From Paraglaciecola arctica (GTDB lineage: Bacteria; Pseudomonadota; Gammaproteobacteria; Enterobacterales; Alteromonadaceae), in NCBI RefSeq assembly GCF_018861065.1, contig NZ_JAHKQO010000031.1, positions 124,001 through 188,000 of the forward strand: 64,000 bases of DNA. Direction: 5' to 3'. The notes beneath the pieces were generated by a model that saw only the letters and a program-made list of their open reading frames with translations, was not told the DNA's origin and made no database searches. Shown here piece after piece: positions 7,991 to 17,279 of the stretch. How positions within the stretch are numbered: the stretch's first letter is position 1; each line of letters begins with the position of its first letter. The translations under genes were made by a program, and so were the position numbers.

Positions 7991-8522
7991 ACCGATTCTT
8001 CAGTTAACCTTTCGAAAAACTCAAAGCATATTCGCCTTCTGGCTCACTCTTAATATCCGCGAAAGGTCGTAGGTTCAAATCCTGCTCCTGCAACCAACCG
8101 ATTCTTCAGTTAACCGTTCGAAAAACTCAAAGCATATTCGCCTTCTGGCTCACTCTTAATATCCGCGAAAGGTCGTAGGTTTAAATCCTGCTCCCGCAAC
8201 CAATTCCGATTTTTCAGTTAACCTTTCGAAAAACTCAAAGCATATTCGCCTTCAGGCTCACTCTTAATATCCGCGAAAGGTCCTAGGTGCGAATCCTGCT
8301 CCTGCAACCAACCGATTCTTCAGTTAACCGTTCGAAAAATTCAAAGCATATTCGCCTTCGGGCTCACTCTTAATATCCGCGAAAGGTCCTAGGTTCAGAT
8401 CCTGCTCCCGCAACCAACCGATTCTTCAGTTAACCTTTCGAAAAATTCAAAGCATATTTGCCTTCGGGCTCACTCTTAATATCCGCGAAAGGTCCTAGGT
8501 TCAAATCCTGGTCCTGCAACCA
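7991..8522 (+). repeat. Five tandem 106-108-bp units, each ending in a copy of the tRNA-fMet 3' end
   Basis: Directly after the tRNA CCA come five units, at 7991-8096, 8097-8202, 8203-8310, 8311-8416 and 8417-8522. Each has a spacer of about 73 bases (starting ACCGATTCTTCAGTTAACC) and then about 32 bases copying the variable-loop edge, T-arm, 3' acceptor strand and CCA of the tRNA. No unit has a 5' half, so none can be a tRNA. The spacer can pair ACCTTTCG with CGAAAGGT across its length. The layout is like rtT of the E. coli tyrT operon, where units carrying a tRNA-Tyr 3' end follow the tRNA. The array is likely transcribed with the tRNA. Confidence 0.9.
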
Positions 8523-8798
8523 ACCTATTCTTCAACGTTATTTTCCAAAGTTCGAATATAAATTCGCACTAAATCTCGATCTTAATCTCCACCTATTACA
8601 AATCTATTTTCTAATAGTTAATCTTATTGATACAGGTTTTAGTTTTTCAACGTAAAGGGTTTAAGACTAAAGTATAAAGTAAAGTTTCGATCAGCTTCTG
8701 CTTTGGTGTGCTACCCTATCTAAGTGTCTTTCAACATAACCCAATTCTGAATTTTGGGCTTTATCCTCAATAGAAGTATGGGAAGGTTAATAACGAAT

Positions 8799-9020
8799 AT
8801 GCTAAAAGCTAACTGTGGTAATGTTGATCGTATTATTAGAGCTTTACTTAGTTTGGCCTTGATTTTGTACTGCTTGTTTTTTTGGGGGGAAATAGGAGAT
8901 GTTTTCCTGCAAGCAATTGTTTTGACTTTTGCCATTTTAAATTTGATATCCACAACCATTGGATGGTGTCCTATTTATCAACTTGCTAATATAAATACTC
9001 GTAAATCAGATTTGAATTAG
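8799..9020 (+). CDS. DUF2892 (YgaP-like) inner-membrane protein
   Basis: The 73-residue protein has the DUF2892 layout: CGNVDRIIRALLSLALILYC near the N-terminus, a two-segment hydrophobic hairpin, and the conserved tail GWCPIYQLANINT. Proteins of this family are small two-helix membrane proteins, often found with rhodanese or redox genes; their role is unclear. The ATG at 8799 is chosen over an upstream TTG (8754) and ATG (8778) because it fits the family N-terminus and has GGAAGG upstream. It lies 15 bases before the GGDEF-EAL gene and may be co-transcribed with it. Confidence 0.8.
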   Translation: MLKANCGNVDRIIRALLSLALILYCLFFWGEIGDVFLQAIVLTFAILNLISTTIGWCPIYQLANINTRKSDLN

Positions 9021-9035
9021 ATTTCTGTTTGTAAC

Positions 9036-11006
9036 ATGCGAGCCAACGGATTAATCAAATCAAATGCAAGTTTACGCAGGCGTTTGCTTTTTGGCTCTGT
9101 TGGCCTAGCAGTTGCGGTATCGGCAATATTTATCTCTGTTGCATACAAATTGGCTCGTGATTTAGGCGAGACTACCGAGCTTGAACACACAAATAAGTTA
9201 GCTAAACAACTATTTTATCAAATACCCGTCATAGCTACTCAGGCATCTGAAGATGCGGTCTTTAGTGAAATTCTAACCAACAGTCCCTTAATTCAATCTT
9301 TAAATCCAGAAGTACTTGGTTTAGAAATTTGGTTTGCTGGGAATCATGTTAAAATCAGAAGTAACCGAGAATGGACATATCCAGCTTAAATTTCTTTGCT
9401 GATGTCAACAGGTGTCAATGGCAGTGGCTTCACTTCTCACCAGAAAGAACGTTTGCTTTGGGTATATAAATCAGACGTTAATACTGGCCTATCAGTTTTA
9501 TTGCTGCAGAAAACTAATTCACTAAATATTGCGCTAGAATATGTTGCCAATAGACTCTCCATTACCGCTTTTTTGACCTTTTGGCTGGCTGTTTGGGCTG
9601 CTCTTGTTATGTCGGCCTTAATTTCCAATCGCTTCGAGCAAAACAACAAAAGATTGGCTTTTATGGCTAGCCACGACGACTTGACGGGATTACCTAACCG
9701 CTATCACTTGGTATCGATGTTAAATAACTTTTTAACTAAAGAAGAAACCAGTGGTGTCCCACCTGAAGATCGCAAAGGCGCGTTGTTGCTAATTGACCTA
9801 GATAAGTTTAAGGAGGTGAATGACACTATGGGTCATGCTGCGGGAGATGAGTTGCTAGTATCTATTAGTAAGCGACTCTCCGAGTTAGCCGGCACTAAGG
9901 CGCAAGTCACAAGGTACGGAGGTGATGAATTTGTTATTTGGCATCAAGAATTGGACAGGATGGAAGCAGAAGTTTTAGCTCAAGATATTGTTGCCGCATG
10001 TCGCCAACCTCTTTTAGTTAATAATATTAGGTTTGAAATTGGTGCTAGTATAGGAATTGCCTGTTATCCACAACACGGCTCAGAGGTTGATGTATTGTTC
10101 AAGCGTGCAGATGTAGCCATGTACCACGCTAAAAAACATCGATTTGGCTATCAAATGTTTGACCAAACCCTTAGTTCCCAAACCGCGTATTGGACTTCAT
10201 TAAGGGGGCAACTAAATAATGCTTTGCAGCAAAGTCAGTTTGTTTTGTATTACCAACCTAAAGTGACCTTACCCCAAGGAGTTGTGGTGGGTGTAGAGGC
10301 GTTGGTTAGATGGGAGCACCCGGAAGAAGGTTTGCTAGCACCAGGTATGTTTATCGATATCATAGAGCAAAGCACTGTTGTTCATGAGTTTACCCGCTAC
10401 GTCTTACGACAAGCAATTATGCAATGTCGCCTCTGGCTGAACCAAGGTATACGAATTAGCGTGGCGGTCAACTTATCGCCGTATAATCTTAGGGACGATG
10501 AGTTTATCCCTTTTTTAAAAGAGCAGTTGAGCGCTCACCTAGTCCCACCTGAATTAATGGAAATTGAACTAACAGAAAGTGGAACTATGTCAGATTTAAA
10601 CGTCGCCCAAAGAATGTTTCCACTTCTACGGGCGGTAGGAGTGAAAGTGTCAATTGATGATTTTGGTACAGGCATGAGCTCGCTAGCGTATGTGAAAAAG
10701 TTAGATGTTAATTACATTAAAATCGATCGGTCATTTATTACTAATATCACTACAGACTTTCGAGACGTTGCAGTGATAAAAAGTATGTTATTGCTTTGTT
10801 CCAATCTAAACAAAGAAGTGATTGCTGAAGGTGTAGAAACGCCAGAGCAAGCTGAAAAACTGCATGAATTAGGCTGCCAACTAGCTCAAGGCTATTATTT
10901 TGGTAAGCCAATGCATCCTTTGGTTATTACTCCATTGCTTATCAAAGATATACCTGATTTAGCGATAGTAACGCCTATAAAACCTATAAAAAAGGCTACT
11001 CCTTAA
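9036..11006 (+). pseudogene. GGDEF-EAL membrane protein interrupted by an in-frame stop
   Basis: One continuous frame encodes a c-di-GMP turnover protein but is broken by TAA at 9387-9389. Before the stop is a 117-residue part with a membrane helix (about 17-37) and the start of a periplasmic sensor region. After it the same frame continues, from TTG 9396 or ATG 9402, with the rest of the sensor, a second membrane helix, a GGDEF domain (DLTGLPNR, RYGGDEF) and an EAL domain (EALVRWEH, ELTES, DDFGTGMSS, KIDRSFI, IAEGVET). All catalytic motifs look intact. No RxxD inhibitory site is visible before GGDEF. It may be a recent nonsense mutation, a sequence error, or two separately translated parts. 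Confidence 0.8.
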
Positions 11007-11459
11007 ACATAATAGTTATATCGATTTGAATCAACTTACATCTTTGTTTAACAATTTAATGCAGCCTATTCTAGTGCAGCTACAAGAATTTAGCATTGAG
11101 CATCGCGAGGTTTTTACAAGCATGAGATTTCTTGATTGGGACAAAGGGAAGGCTGTTGTGGTTTCAATATATATGGCTTGGGTATATGAGTCATTCTATT
11201 CTTCAGTTAATTATTTATAAAACTTGGCTTAAAAATTGCTAGTATTTATGGATGTTAAGGTTCAACTTTATTGCCCTTACTGTGAATAGGTTAACCTGTG
11301 TTGGTTTTTATTTATTAGAGAATTTAATAACGCGATTGCCCATTCAACAAATGGCAATATTCAAGAGTAAAGGGTTACTTTTTAGAGCTATTGGCGATTG
11401 CTTTCCATGGAGTAGGGTAAAGCGGCAACGAAGTGCCATCATTTATTCGAGGACCAAAG
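11007..11459. other. Gene-free stretch between the GGDEF-EAL gene and the next orphan gene
   Basis: About 450 bases hold only short frames without ribosome binding sites, such as 11026-11220 from a TTG. No tRNA, strong terminator or repeat is visible. It may include the promoter of the downstream gene. Confidence 0.4.
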
Positions 11460-12464
11460 ATGATCAACAGCATTCAATTTAGCGAAAAGTCACTCAACTT
11501 ATTGAGCCTTAGGCAGCTTAATAACGATGAGGTCCAACAATTCTCTGACATTCTAAACCAAGCCAAAGACCAGCAAGGTTCAGCAAAGGATAAATTATCC
11601 GCAATGTCCTCAGATGAACTGGCATTAGTGCAAAAAGCGAATTCGTTAGCCGCAGCAATTAATGTCTCAAGTTTGACTGAAGAAGGTGCCGCGAACCTGT
11701 TAAGTCAGCCTGACAACTCAGATAAGGTCGACTTAAATAATGATGGAATTGTTGAAGTCGGCGCAGCTAAGAACCTTATTTTTCCACCGGTTAATGCTCC
11801 CGCTTACGTTAATACAGCGTGGGAAAGTGCTACCGCAGATATGAGTGAGTCAGACAAATTCGTACTTGAGTTAAGCATGCATATTGCAGTGTTTGGGATC
11901 AATATTGACGGAGTGCAACAGCAACAAGCCCTCAGTCCACAGCAGCAATGGAGTCAACAGGGCATAGATGACTTATTTACCAATTTAAAAAGTAATCTTG
12001 AATTTAGAGTCAACCTAGAAGGCTGGACCGACCACAATCTAATGCTGAAAGGTTTTTATGAACGTTTTGAATCGGCCCTTAGCCAAACCTCATCGCTGCT
12101 AATCCCTAGTGCTCAAACTAATGCTAACGCCACAACTAACACCACTGAAAACAACCAGTCAACTTTCGAAGAAAGCAACACCACTTATTCCAACATGATG
12201 CAACTTTTGCTTGACGCCCGTATGGGCATTGATCGCGAAAAACTTGAGGAAATCGAAGAAAAAATCCAAACCATTGAAAATAACCCAGACCTTAGTGGCA
12301 AGCAAAAACAGCAACTGATAAAGGCATTACAACAGCAAAAAGAAGTCATATTTGAAGAGGCTCAAAGGCGCACAGTAGAAAACGAAAAACGCAAGTCGTT
12401 GTTGCCTAACAATATTAATCTACTTGAACGTTTAGAAGAACAGCAATTGAAAGAGCTGGGCTAG
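11460..12464 (+). CDS. Hypothetical protein with an EF-hand-like loop and a charged helical C-terminus
   Basis: The 334-residue protein has no signal peptide or membrane segment and matches no family I recognise. Residues about 90-105 contain DLNNDGIVEV, which has the D-x-N-x-D-G spacing of an EF-hand or dockerin calcium loop. A Gln/Asn/Thr-rich linker around 195-240 leads to a strongly charged coiled-coil-like C-terminus (KLEEIEEKIQTIENN; KQKQQLIKALQQQKE). The start at 11460 has GAGGA about 9 bases upstream; a frame open from 11433 would add nine residues. It stands alone between a c-di-GMP gene and a LysR gene. Calcium binding is only inferred from the loop. Confidence 0.7.
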   Translation: MINSIQFSEKSLNLLSLRQLNNDEVQQFSDILNQAKDQQGSAKDKLSAMSSDELALVQKANSLAAAINVSSLTEEGAANLLSQPDNSDKVDLNNDGIVEVGAAKNLIFPPVNAPAYVNTAWESATADMSESDKFVLELSMHIAVFGINIDGVQQQQALSPQQQWSQQGIDDLFTNLKSNLEFRVNLEGWTDHNLMLKGFYERFESALSQTSSLLIPSAQTNANATTNTTENNQSTFEESNTTYSNMMQLLLDARMGIDREKLEEIEEKIQTIENNPDLSGKQKQQLIKALQQQKEVIFEEAQRRTVENEKRKSLLPNNINLLERLEEQQLKELG

Positions 12465-12663
12465 TTCACTTTTTAAACGAAAATTAAGGGCTTTCTGTGC
12501 AACATTGTGCCGCGCTCATTCAAATAATGGACAGACAAACAATATTAATTTTGCGTTTAAACGGATGAGGGAATTGTCAAAGTGCCAGAGCCGTTTTATT
12601 CGACTAAATTAACAACGACCCCTTTTATTTTCTAATGATGTTTGGGTAAAAGGATAATTCTTT

Positions 12664-13563
12664 TTACTCGAACATCTCTTCTTTTTTAAATGTATCAGCA
12701 AGATGATCAAGCAAGGCCCGTATTCTTGCCGGTAGGTGCCGGTTTGAGGCGTACACAGCGTTTAATTCCAATATGCTTGCTTCATAGGGTTCAAACAATA
12801 ACTGCAATGAGCCGTCTTTTACGTAAGGTTCAGTCACGTATTGTGGGCCCATGCCTATTCCCAGCCCTTGGGAAGCCATATGGGTGACGGCTCTGGGGGA
12901 GTTAGAAGCAAAATCGCCGCTAACATTGACGGTAAAAGTATTGCCACCTTCTTTGAACTTCCAGTTTTCAGGGTCGTTTTGAGAAGTCTGCAACAAACAA
13001 TTATGTGTCTCAAGCGCACGGGGATGGTTTGGTTTGCCATTGCGCTTTAAATACTCAGGAGAGGCAAAAAAAACAATACGCATATCCATCAACCTTTTAG
13101 CGATCAGCGTTGAATCCTTCAACGGTCCGAACCTCACAGCAACATCCACACCTTCATCGATGATAGCCACGTACCGATCAGACAAGTTCAACTCAACATT
13201 GATCTTCGGATGCTGGGCTAAAAATGGGGCCAGTGTATCGACTAATTTGGTACTACCAAATGCGGTAGGTGCGGTTAAGCGAACCGTGCCAGACAGTGCA
13301 GACTGTCGATGCTGAATGACATCTTCTAGCTCTTCAAATTGTTCCAACAAAGGAACGCATCGCGCAAAATACGCCTGCCCAGTTTCGGTCAAGGTAACAC
13401 TGCGCGTAGTGCGGTGGAACAACAAAGCACCGTGCTTTTGCTCCAGCTGAGCAATGTATTTACTCGCCAGTTTAGTGCTTATGCCTAGTTGCTTGGCACC
13501 ACCAGTGAAAGATTTTTGCTTAGCCACCGCAATAAACGTGCGCATGCCATCCAGTGTATCCAT
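12664..13563 (-). CDS. LysR-family transcriptional regulator
   Basis: The 299-residue length and domain order are typical of LTTRs. An N-terminal winged helix-turn-helix (about 1-60: DTLDGMRTFIAVAKQKSFT, LGISTKLASKYIAQLE) is followed by a two-lobed effector domain (about 90-295). It belongs to the broad CrgA-like group. It is divergent from a GST gene with about 180 bp between them that holds a perfect 9-bp inverted repeat, so it most likely controls the GST / flavoprotein / DUF1348 genes and itself. The effector is unknown. Confidence 0.9.
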   Translation of the reverse strand: MDTLDGMRTFIAVAKQKSFTGGAKQLGISTKLASKYIAQLEQKHGALLFHRTTRSVTLTETGQAYFARCVPLLEQFEELEDVIQHRQSALSGTVRLTAPTAFGSTKLVDTLAPFLAQHPKINVELNLSDRYVAIIDEGVDVAVRFGPLKDSTLIAKRLMDMRIVFFASPEYLKRNGKPNHPRALETHNCLLQTSQNDPENWKFKEGGNTFTVNVSGDFASNSPRAVTHMASQGLGIGMGPQYVTEPYVKDGSLQLLFEPYEASILELNAVYASNRHLPARIRALLDHLADTFKKEEMFE

Positions 13564-13603
13564 AAAAGCTCCCTATGTTTCCCCGTGTAGTGTTCGGCCT
13601 AAT

Positions 13604-13654
13604 TTATGAACATTTTGTACATAGTGATTCTATAAATCAACATATTGTTCATAA
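13604..13654. promoter_or_regulatory. Inverted repeat in the LysR-GST intergenic region, candidate operator
   Basis: TTATGAACA at 13604-13612 and TGTTCATAA at 13646-13654 are perfect inverted copies whose centres lie 42 bp (four helical turns) apart. The site lies between the divergent LysR gene and the GST gene, where LTTRs usually bind. Assignment to this regulator is by position only. Confidence 0.4.
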
Positions 13655-13744
13655 GAAACTCAACGCCTAATATTTACCCATGTCACGACAGGTCAGTGGC
13701 TAACATCAGAAGTCATCAGTCAACGATTAAATAAGGTAAATATC

Positions 13745-14365
13745 ATGTCAAACGCCATTAAAATTCACGGTTTTCCATTATCCGGTCATGCCCACCGAGT
13801 AGAGTTATTTGCGAGTGTTGCAGGCATAGCCCATGAAGTTATTTATGTAGACTTACCCGCTGGGGAGCATAAACAAGCCCCCTTTCTGGCTCTCAATCCA
13901 TTAGGTGTAGTACCAGTAATTGAGGATTCAGACGTGGTAATTCACGATTCAATATCAATCTTGATTTACTTGGCACGCAAATATGCCCCTTCATATATTC
14001 CGCAAGATCTTGCCAGCGAAGCTGAGATGCATCGTTTTCTTGCCATGTCTGCAGGGGAGATATCCTACGGCCCTGGTGCAGCAAGGTTAATTAACGTTTT
14101 CAACTCGCCGGTTGATCCTGTTTTCGCTAAAGAAACAGCAGCAAAAGCCCTGACAAAATTGGAACAACAACTCGATGGCAATGACTTCTTAGTGGCTAAT
14201 AAAGTAAGCCTAGCCGACTTCGCGATATACAGCTATGTCGCCCACGCTCCCGAGGGTGATGTGTCTCTTGACCCATATCCGAATATACGTCGCTGGTTAT
14301 CTAACGTAGAAGGGTTAAGCGGTTTCGTTCCTATGCAGGCTACAAAAGCGGGACTGGTAAAGTAA
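13745..14365 (+). CDS. Glutathione S-transferase family protein
   Basis: This 206-residue protein has the two GST domains. The N-terminal thioredoxin-like domain (about 5-80) contains GFPLSGHAHRVELF, where Ser13 sits at the usual catalytic position, the LNPLGVVPVIED cis-proline loop, and the glutathione-contacting HDSISILIYLARKY. The C-terminal helical domain contains KVSLADFAIYSYV. GSTs conjugate glutathione to electrophiles or act in redox and isomerase reactions in the cytoplasm. It is the first gene of a rightward cluster with a flavin/ferredoxin fusion and a DUF1348 protein, divergent from a LysR regulator, suggesting inducible detoxification. The substrate is unknown. Confidence 0.88.
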   Translation: MSNAIKIHGFPLSGHAHRVELFASVAGIAHEVIYVDLPAGEHKQAPFLALNPLGVVPVIEDSDVVIHDSISILIYLARKYAPSYIPQDLASEAEMHRFLAMSAGEISYGPGAARLINVFNSPVDPVFAKETAAKALTKLEQQLDGNDFLVANKVSLADFAIYSYVAHAPEGDVSLDPYPNIRRWLSNVEGLSGFVPMQATKAGLVK

Positions 14366-14483
14366 GTGTTTGTTTTAGCGGCTCTGCCTTTCAATGAATA
14401 GATTTGAGCCCGACATTCTTTTGCATCACCAGTTTAATATTTTGGCAAATGCTTTTCCGGCGCACTGCGCTAATGGAGTCATT

Positions 14484-16619
14484 ATGAACACACACATTAC
14501 TTCAAGTGCTTTTCACGAAGGTGAACAGCAAATGCAAAGAAGTGCCGGAAGTTACGAAAAAATGCGTACTATTGGCCGCCGCGCGATTCGCGAATTTATG
14601 CCTGATCAACACAGGCAGTTTTTCCAACAACTCCCGTTTATGGTGCTGGGTAGTACATCAGATAAGGGGCAACTTTGGGCGTCAATTTTGCCCGGCATAC
14701 CGGGCTTTGTGATGTCTCCTTCACCGACCAAGCTCACAGTAAACAGCCCAATTTTATCAGGTGACCCATTAGCCACAGCAATCAAACAAGGCGCTCGCTT
14801 GGGTTTATTGGGGGTAGAAATGTCGACCCGGCGTAGAAACCGCGTCAACGCTTGTGTTACTAGCGCAGCGAACAACCAATTTGCTTTAGAGGTTGAGCAA
14901 TCTTTTGGGAATTGTCCGCAGTATATTCAAACTCGCGACCTTCATTTTATCCGTTCGCCAGAACTACCATATCAAGCACCGGCAGCTGAAACGTTCTTCG
15001 AATTAGGCGATGCCTTAAAGACCTTCATCCGCCAAGCGGATACGTTTTTTGTTGCCAGTTCTGCGGGTCACGAACCTTCAAACGAAGTAAACCGTCAGGT
15101 ATCTGCCCATAATGCTATGGGGGTTGATGTGTCACACCGTGGTGGCATGCCAGGTTTTATAAAGGTTGACGAAAACACCCTCACTATTCCTGATTATGCA
15201 GGGAATAACTTCTTCAATACGCTGGGTAATTTCCTGTTAAACCCCAAAGCGGGTTTACTGTTTGTTGATTTTACCAGCGGCGATGTTTTTATGTTAACCG
15301 GCACGGTTACATTACTGGCGAGTGACTCACCTTTAATAGAAGGGTTTCAAGGTGCACAGCGCGGCTGGCAATTTACCCTAACCCAAGGCGTGACATTAAA
15401 AGCGGCACTCCCATTTCGCGCCAGCTTCGATAGCTACTCTCCCAATTCTCAAGCCACCGGTACTTGGTCACAGACAGAAGCGGTGTTAAAAGCACAAGCT
15501 AAACGTAACCAGTGGCGCACATTTACCGTCAGTAAAATCGAAGACGAGAGCAGTACAATCCGTTCATTTTACTTGCAGCCAAAAGATGATTCTCCTGTAC
15601 TGCCATTTTCCCCAGGGCAACACTTAACCCTGCGTATTAAACAGCAAAACTCTGATAGTTGGCTTGTGCGCAATTACACTGTATCCAGTCCCCCAACGCA
15701 AAGTGGTTATCGTATTTCAGTCAAACGTGAAGAGTATGGTGTGGTATCAAGTACCTTGCATTCTCGAATATCGATTGGCAGTGAAATACAGATTAAAACA
15801 CCAAGCGGCCATTTTTTTATCGATAACACACAACAGCGCCCAGCCATTTTAATAGGTGCAGGTGTGGGCATAACGGCAATGGTGGCCATGGCAAATGATG
15901 CACTTAATGAAGGTATACGCACTCGCTATATCCGCCCAATGGCAGTTATTCAAGCGGCCAAAAATAGGCAGCAACGTGCTTTCTATGCAGAACTGAGCAA
16001 CATTGCAAAGCACAGCGCTGGGCGTATTCAGTATCATTCTGTACTAAGTGATATTCACTACGCTCAGACAGAGAGTTCTGCGGCATCGAACGATTACACT
16101 TCCCAAGGGCGAATTAGCCAAAGCTTGGTAATGGACGTGCTTAATGCAACGGCCACAGAGCATAGCGACGATTTCCCATCGCTGTTCGACAAAGACTTTT
16201 ATCTGTGTGGTCCTCAGGGATTTATGCAAAGTATGTATGACTTACTGATCGGCATTGGTGTAAAAGATGAAGATATTCATGCCGAAGCGTTTGGGCCGTC
16301 TTCTTTAGCCCGTCAATTAGCAGATACCAGCAACCACGCTGAGCAAGAGGCTGAATTTGCTGTGATAAAGTTTGCTCACTCGGGTATTGAACAAAGCTGG
16401 AATAAAGGTGATCCCCCCTTACTAGATGTGGCCGAAAGCAAAGGGCTTACGCCACCATACAGTTGCCGCAACGGCCAATGTGGCTCATGTGCGGCTAAAC
16501 TAAAAAGTGGTGCTGTAACGTATCGTACCAAGCCAAGTGCGCATATTGACGCATCAGAAGTATTGTTATGCTGCGCGGTACCAGCGAAAGATAGTCAAAC
16601 AATCACGTTAGCCTTGTAA
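14484..16619 (+). CDS. Fusion of PNPOx-like flavin domain, ferredoxin-NAD(P) reductase and 2Fe-2S ferredoxin
   Basis: The 711-residue protein joins three modules. Residues about 20-330 form a pyridoxamine-phosphate-oxidase-like split-barrel region ([32 protein letters not shown]). About 345-610 is an FAD/NAD(P) reductase ([10 protein letters not shown] for flavin, [14 protein letters not shown] for nucleotide, [10 protein letters not shown]). About 625-711 is a plant-type 2Fe-2S ferredoxin with Cys661, Cys666, Cys669 (CRNGQCGSC) and a fourth Cys near 695. This suggests electron flow from NAD(P)H through FAD to 2Fe-2S and perhaps to FMN in the split barrel. ATG 14484 has TGGAG upstream; an in-frame start at 14394 would add 30 residues. 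The substrate is unknown. Confidence 0.87.
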   Translation: MNTHITSSAFHEGEQQMQRSAGSYEKMRTIGRRAIREFMPDQHRQFFQQLPFMVLGSTSDKGQLWASILPGIPGFVMSPSPTKLTVNSPILSGDPLATAIKQGARLGLLGVEMSTRRRNRVNACVTSAANNQFALEVEQSFGNCPQYIQTRDLHFIRSPELPYQAPAAETFFELGDALKTFIRQADTFFVASSAGHEPSNEVNRQVSAHNAMGVDVSHRGGMPGFIKVDENTLTIPDYAGNNFFNTLGNFLLNPKAGLLFVDFTSGDVFMLTGTVTLLASDSPLIEGFQGAQRGWQFTLTQGVTLKAALPFRASFDSYSPNSQATGTWSQTEAVLKAQAKRNQWRTFTVSKIEDESSTIRSFYLQPKDDSPVLPFSPGQHLTLRIKQQNSDSWLVRNYTVSSPPTQSGYRISVKREEYGVVSSTLHSRISIGSEIQIKTPSGHFFIDNTQQRPAILIGAGVGITAMVAMANDALNEGIRTRYIRPMAVIQAAKNRQQRAFYAELSNIAKHSAGRIQYHSVLSDIHYAQTESSAASNDYTSQGRISQSLVMDVLNATATEHSDDFPSLFDKDFYLCGPQGFMQSMYDLLIGIGVKDEDIHAEAFGPSSLARQLADTSNHAEQEAEFAVIKFAHSGIEQSWNKGDPPLLDVAESKGLTPPYSCRNGQCGSCAAKLKSGAVTYRTKPSAHIDASEVLLCCAVPAKDSQTITLAL

Positions 16620-16659
16620 TCGAATTAAAAACGTTAATTTACCCAAAGAGGATTTAAAA

Positions 16660-17127
16660 ATGAGTACACGCCCACCACTGCCCCCCTTTACCCGCGAAAG
16701 CGCCATCGAAAAAGTGCGTCTAGCAGAAGATGGCTGGAACAGCCGTAATCATGAAAAGGTATCACTTGCTTATACAGTGGATACCAAATGGCGTAATCGC
16801 AGCACTTTCGTGAATAACCGCGAAGAAGCCGCCGCATTTTTAAAAGGAAAATGGGAAAAAGAATTGGAATATCGCCTGATAAAAGAGTTATGGGCTTTCA
16901 CTGAAAATCGTATTGCAGTGCGTTACGCGTATGAGTGGCACGACGACAGCGGCAACTGGTTTCGCTCCTACGGCAACGAAAACTGGGAATTCGATGAAAA
17001 TGGTTTAATGCAAAACCGCTTCGCTTGCATCAACGACTTACCCATCAAAGAATCAGAACGAAAATTCCACTGGCCTCAAGGACGCCGCCCCGACGATCAC
17101 CCAGGGTTATCGGAATTAGGGTTGTAA
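16660..17127 (+). CDS. DUF1348 (NTF2/SnoaL-like fold) protein
   Basis: The 155-residue protein matches the DUF1348 family of NTF2-like proteins: [17 protein letters not shown] near the start, then [35 protein letters not shown] and the C-terminal [17 protein letters not shown]2-like folds form a cone with a ligand pocket and may act as small enzymes or binding proteins; no function is established for this family. It starts 40 bases after the flavin/ferredoxin fusion with AGAGGA upstream, so it is the last gene of the LysR-linked cluster. Confidence 0.85.
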   Translation: MSTRPPLPPFTRESAIEKVRLAEDGWNSRNHEKVSLAYTVDTKWRNRSTFVNNREEAAAFLKGKWEKELEYRLIKELWAFTENRIAVRYAYEWHDDSGNWFRSYGNENWEFDENGLMQNRFACINDLPIKESERKFHWPQGRRPDDHPGLSELGL

Positions 17128-17279
17128 GCACATCGGATACATTCGATAAAGCTAGCTCTAGCTAGGCGTTCGTGCAGAACGCCTTACCTAATTCCCCTGA
17201 TCAAAAACACCGAGTGCCCTCACGCGCACCAACAGTGCACTAACAGACAGGCATGAAAATTCTTTTATTTTCAGAGTCT

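Noticed and set aside
8065-8522. The CCA-ended repeat units as extra tRNA genes
   Set aside because: They have only the T-arm and acceptor 3' strand. No D-arm, anticodon arm or 5' acceptor strand is present.
7991-8522. CRISPR array
   Set aside because: The repeated part is the whole 106-bp unit, the spacers are near-identical to each other, and there are no cas genes.
8458-8655. A 65-codon frame starting inside the last tRNA-3'-end repeat, possibly like the Tpr peptide of E. coli rtT
   Set aside because: It starts at TTG without a ribosome binding site, and its composition is not protein-like or protamine-like.
11026-11220. A 64-codon frame after the GGDEF-EAL gene
   Set aside because: TTG start, no ribosome binding site and no homology that I can recognise.
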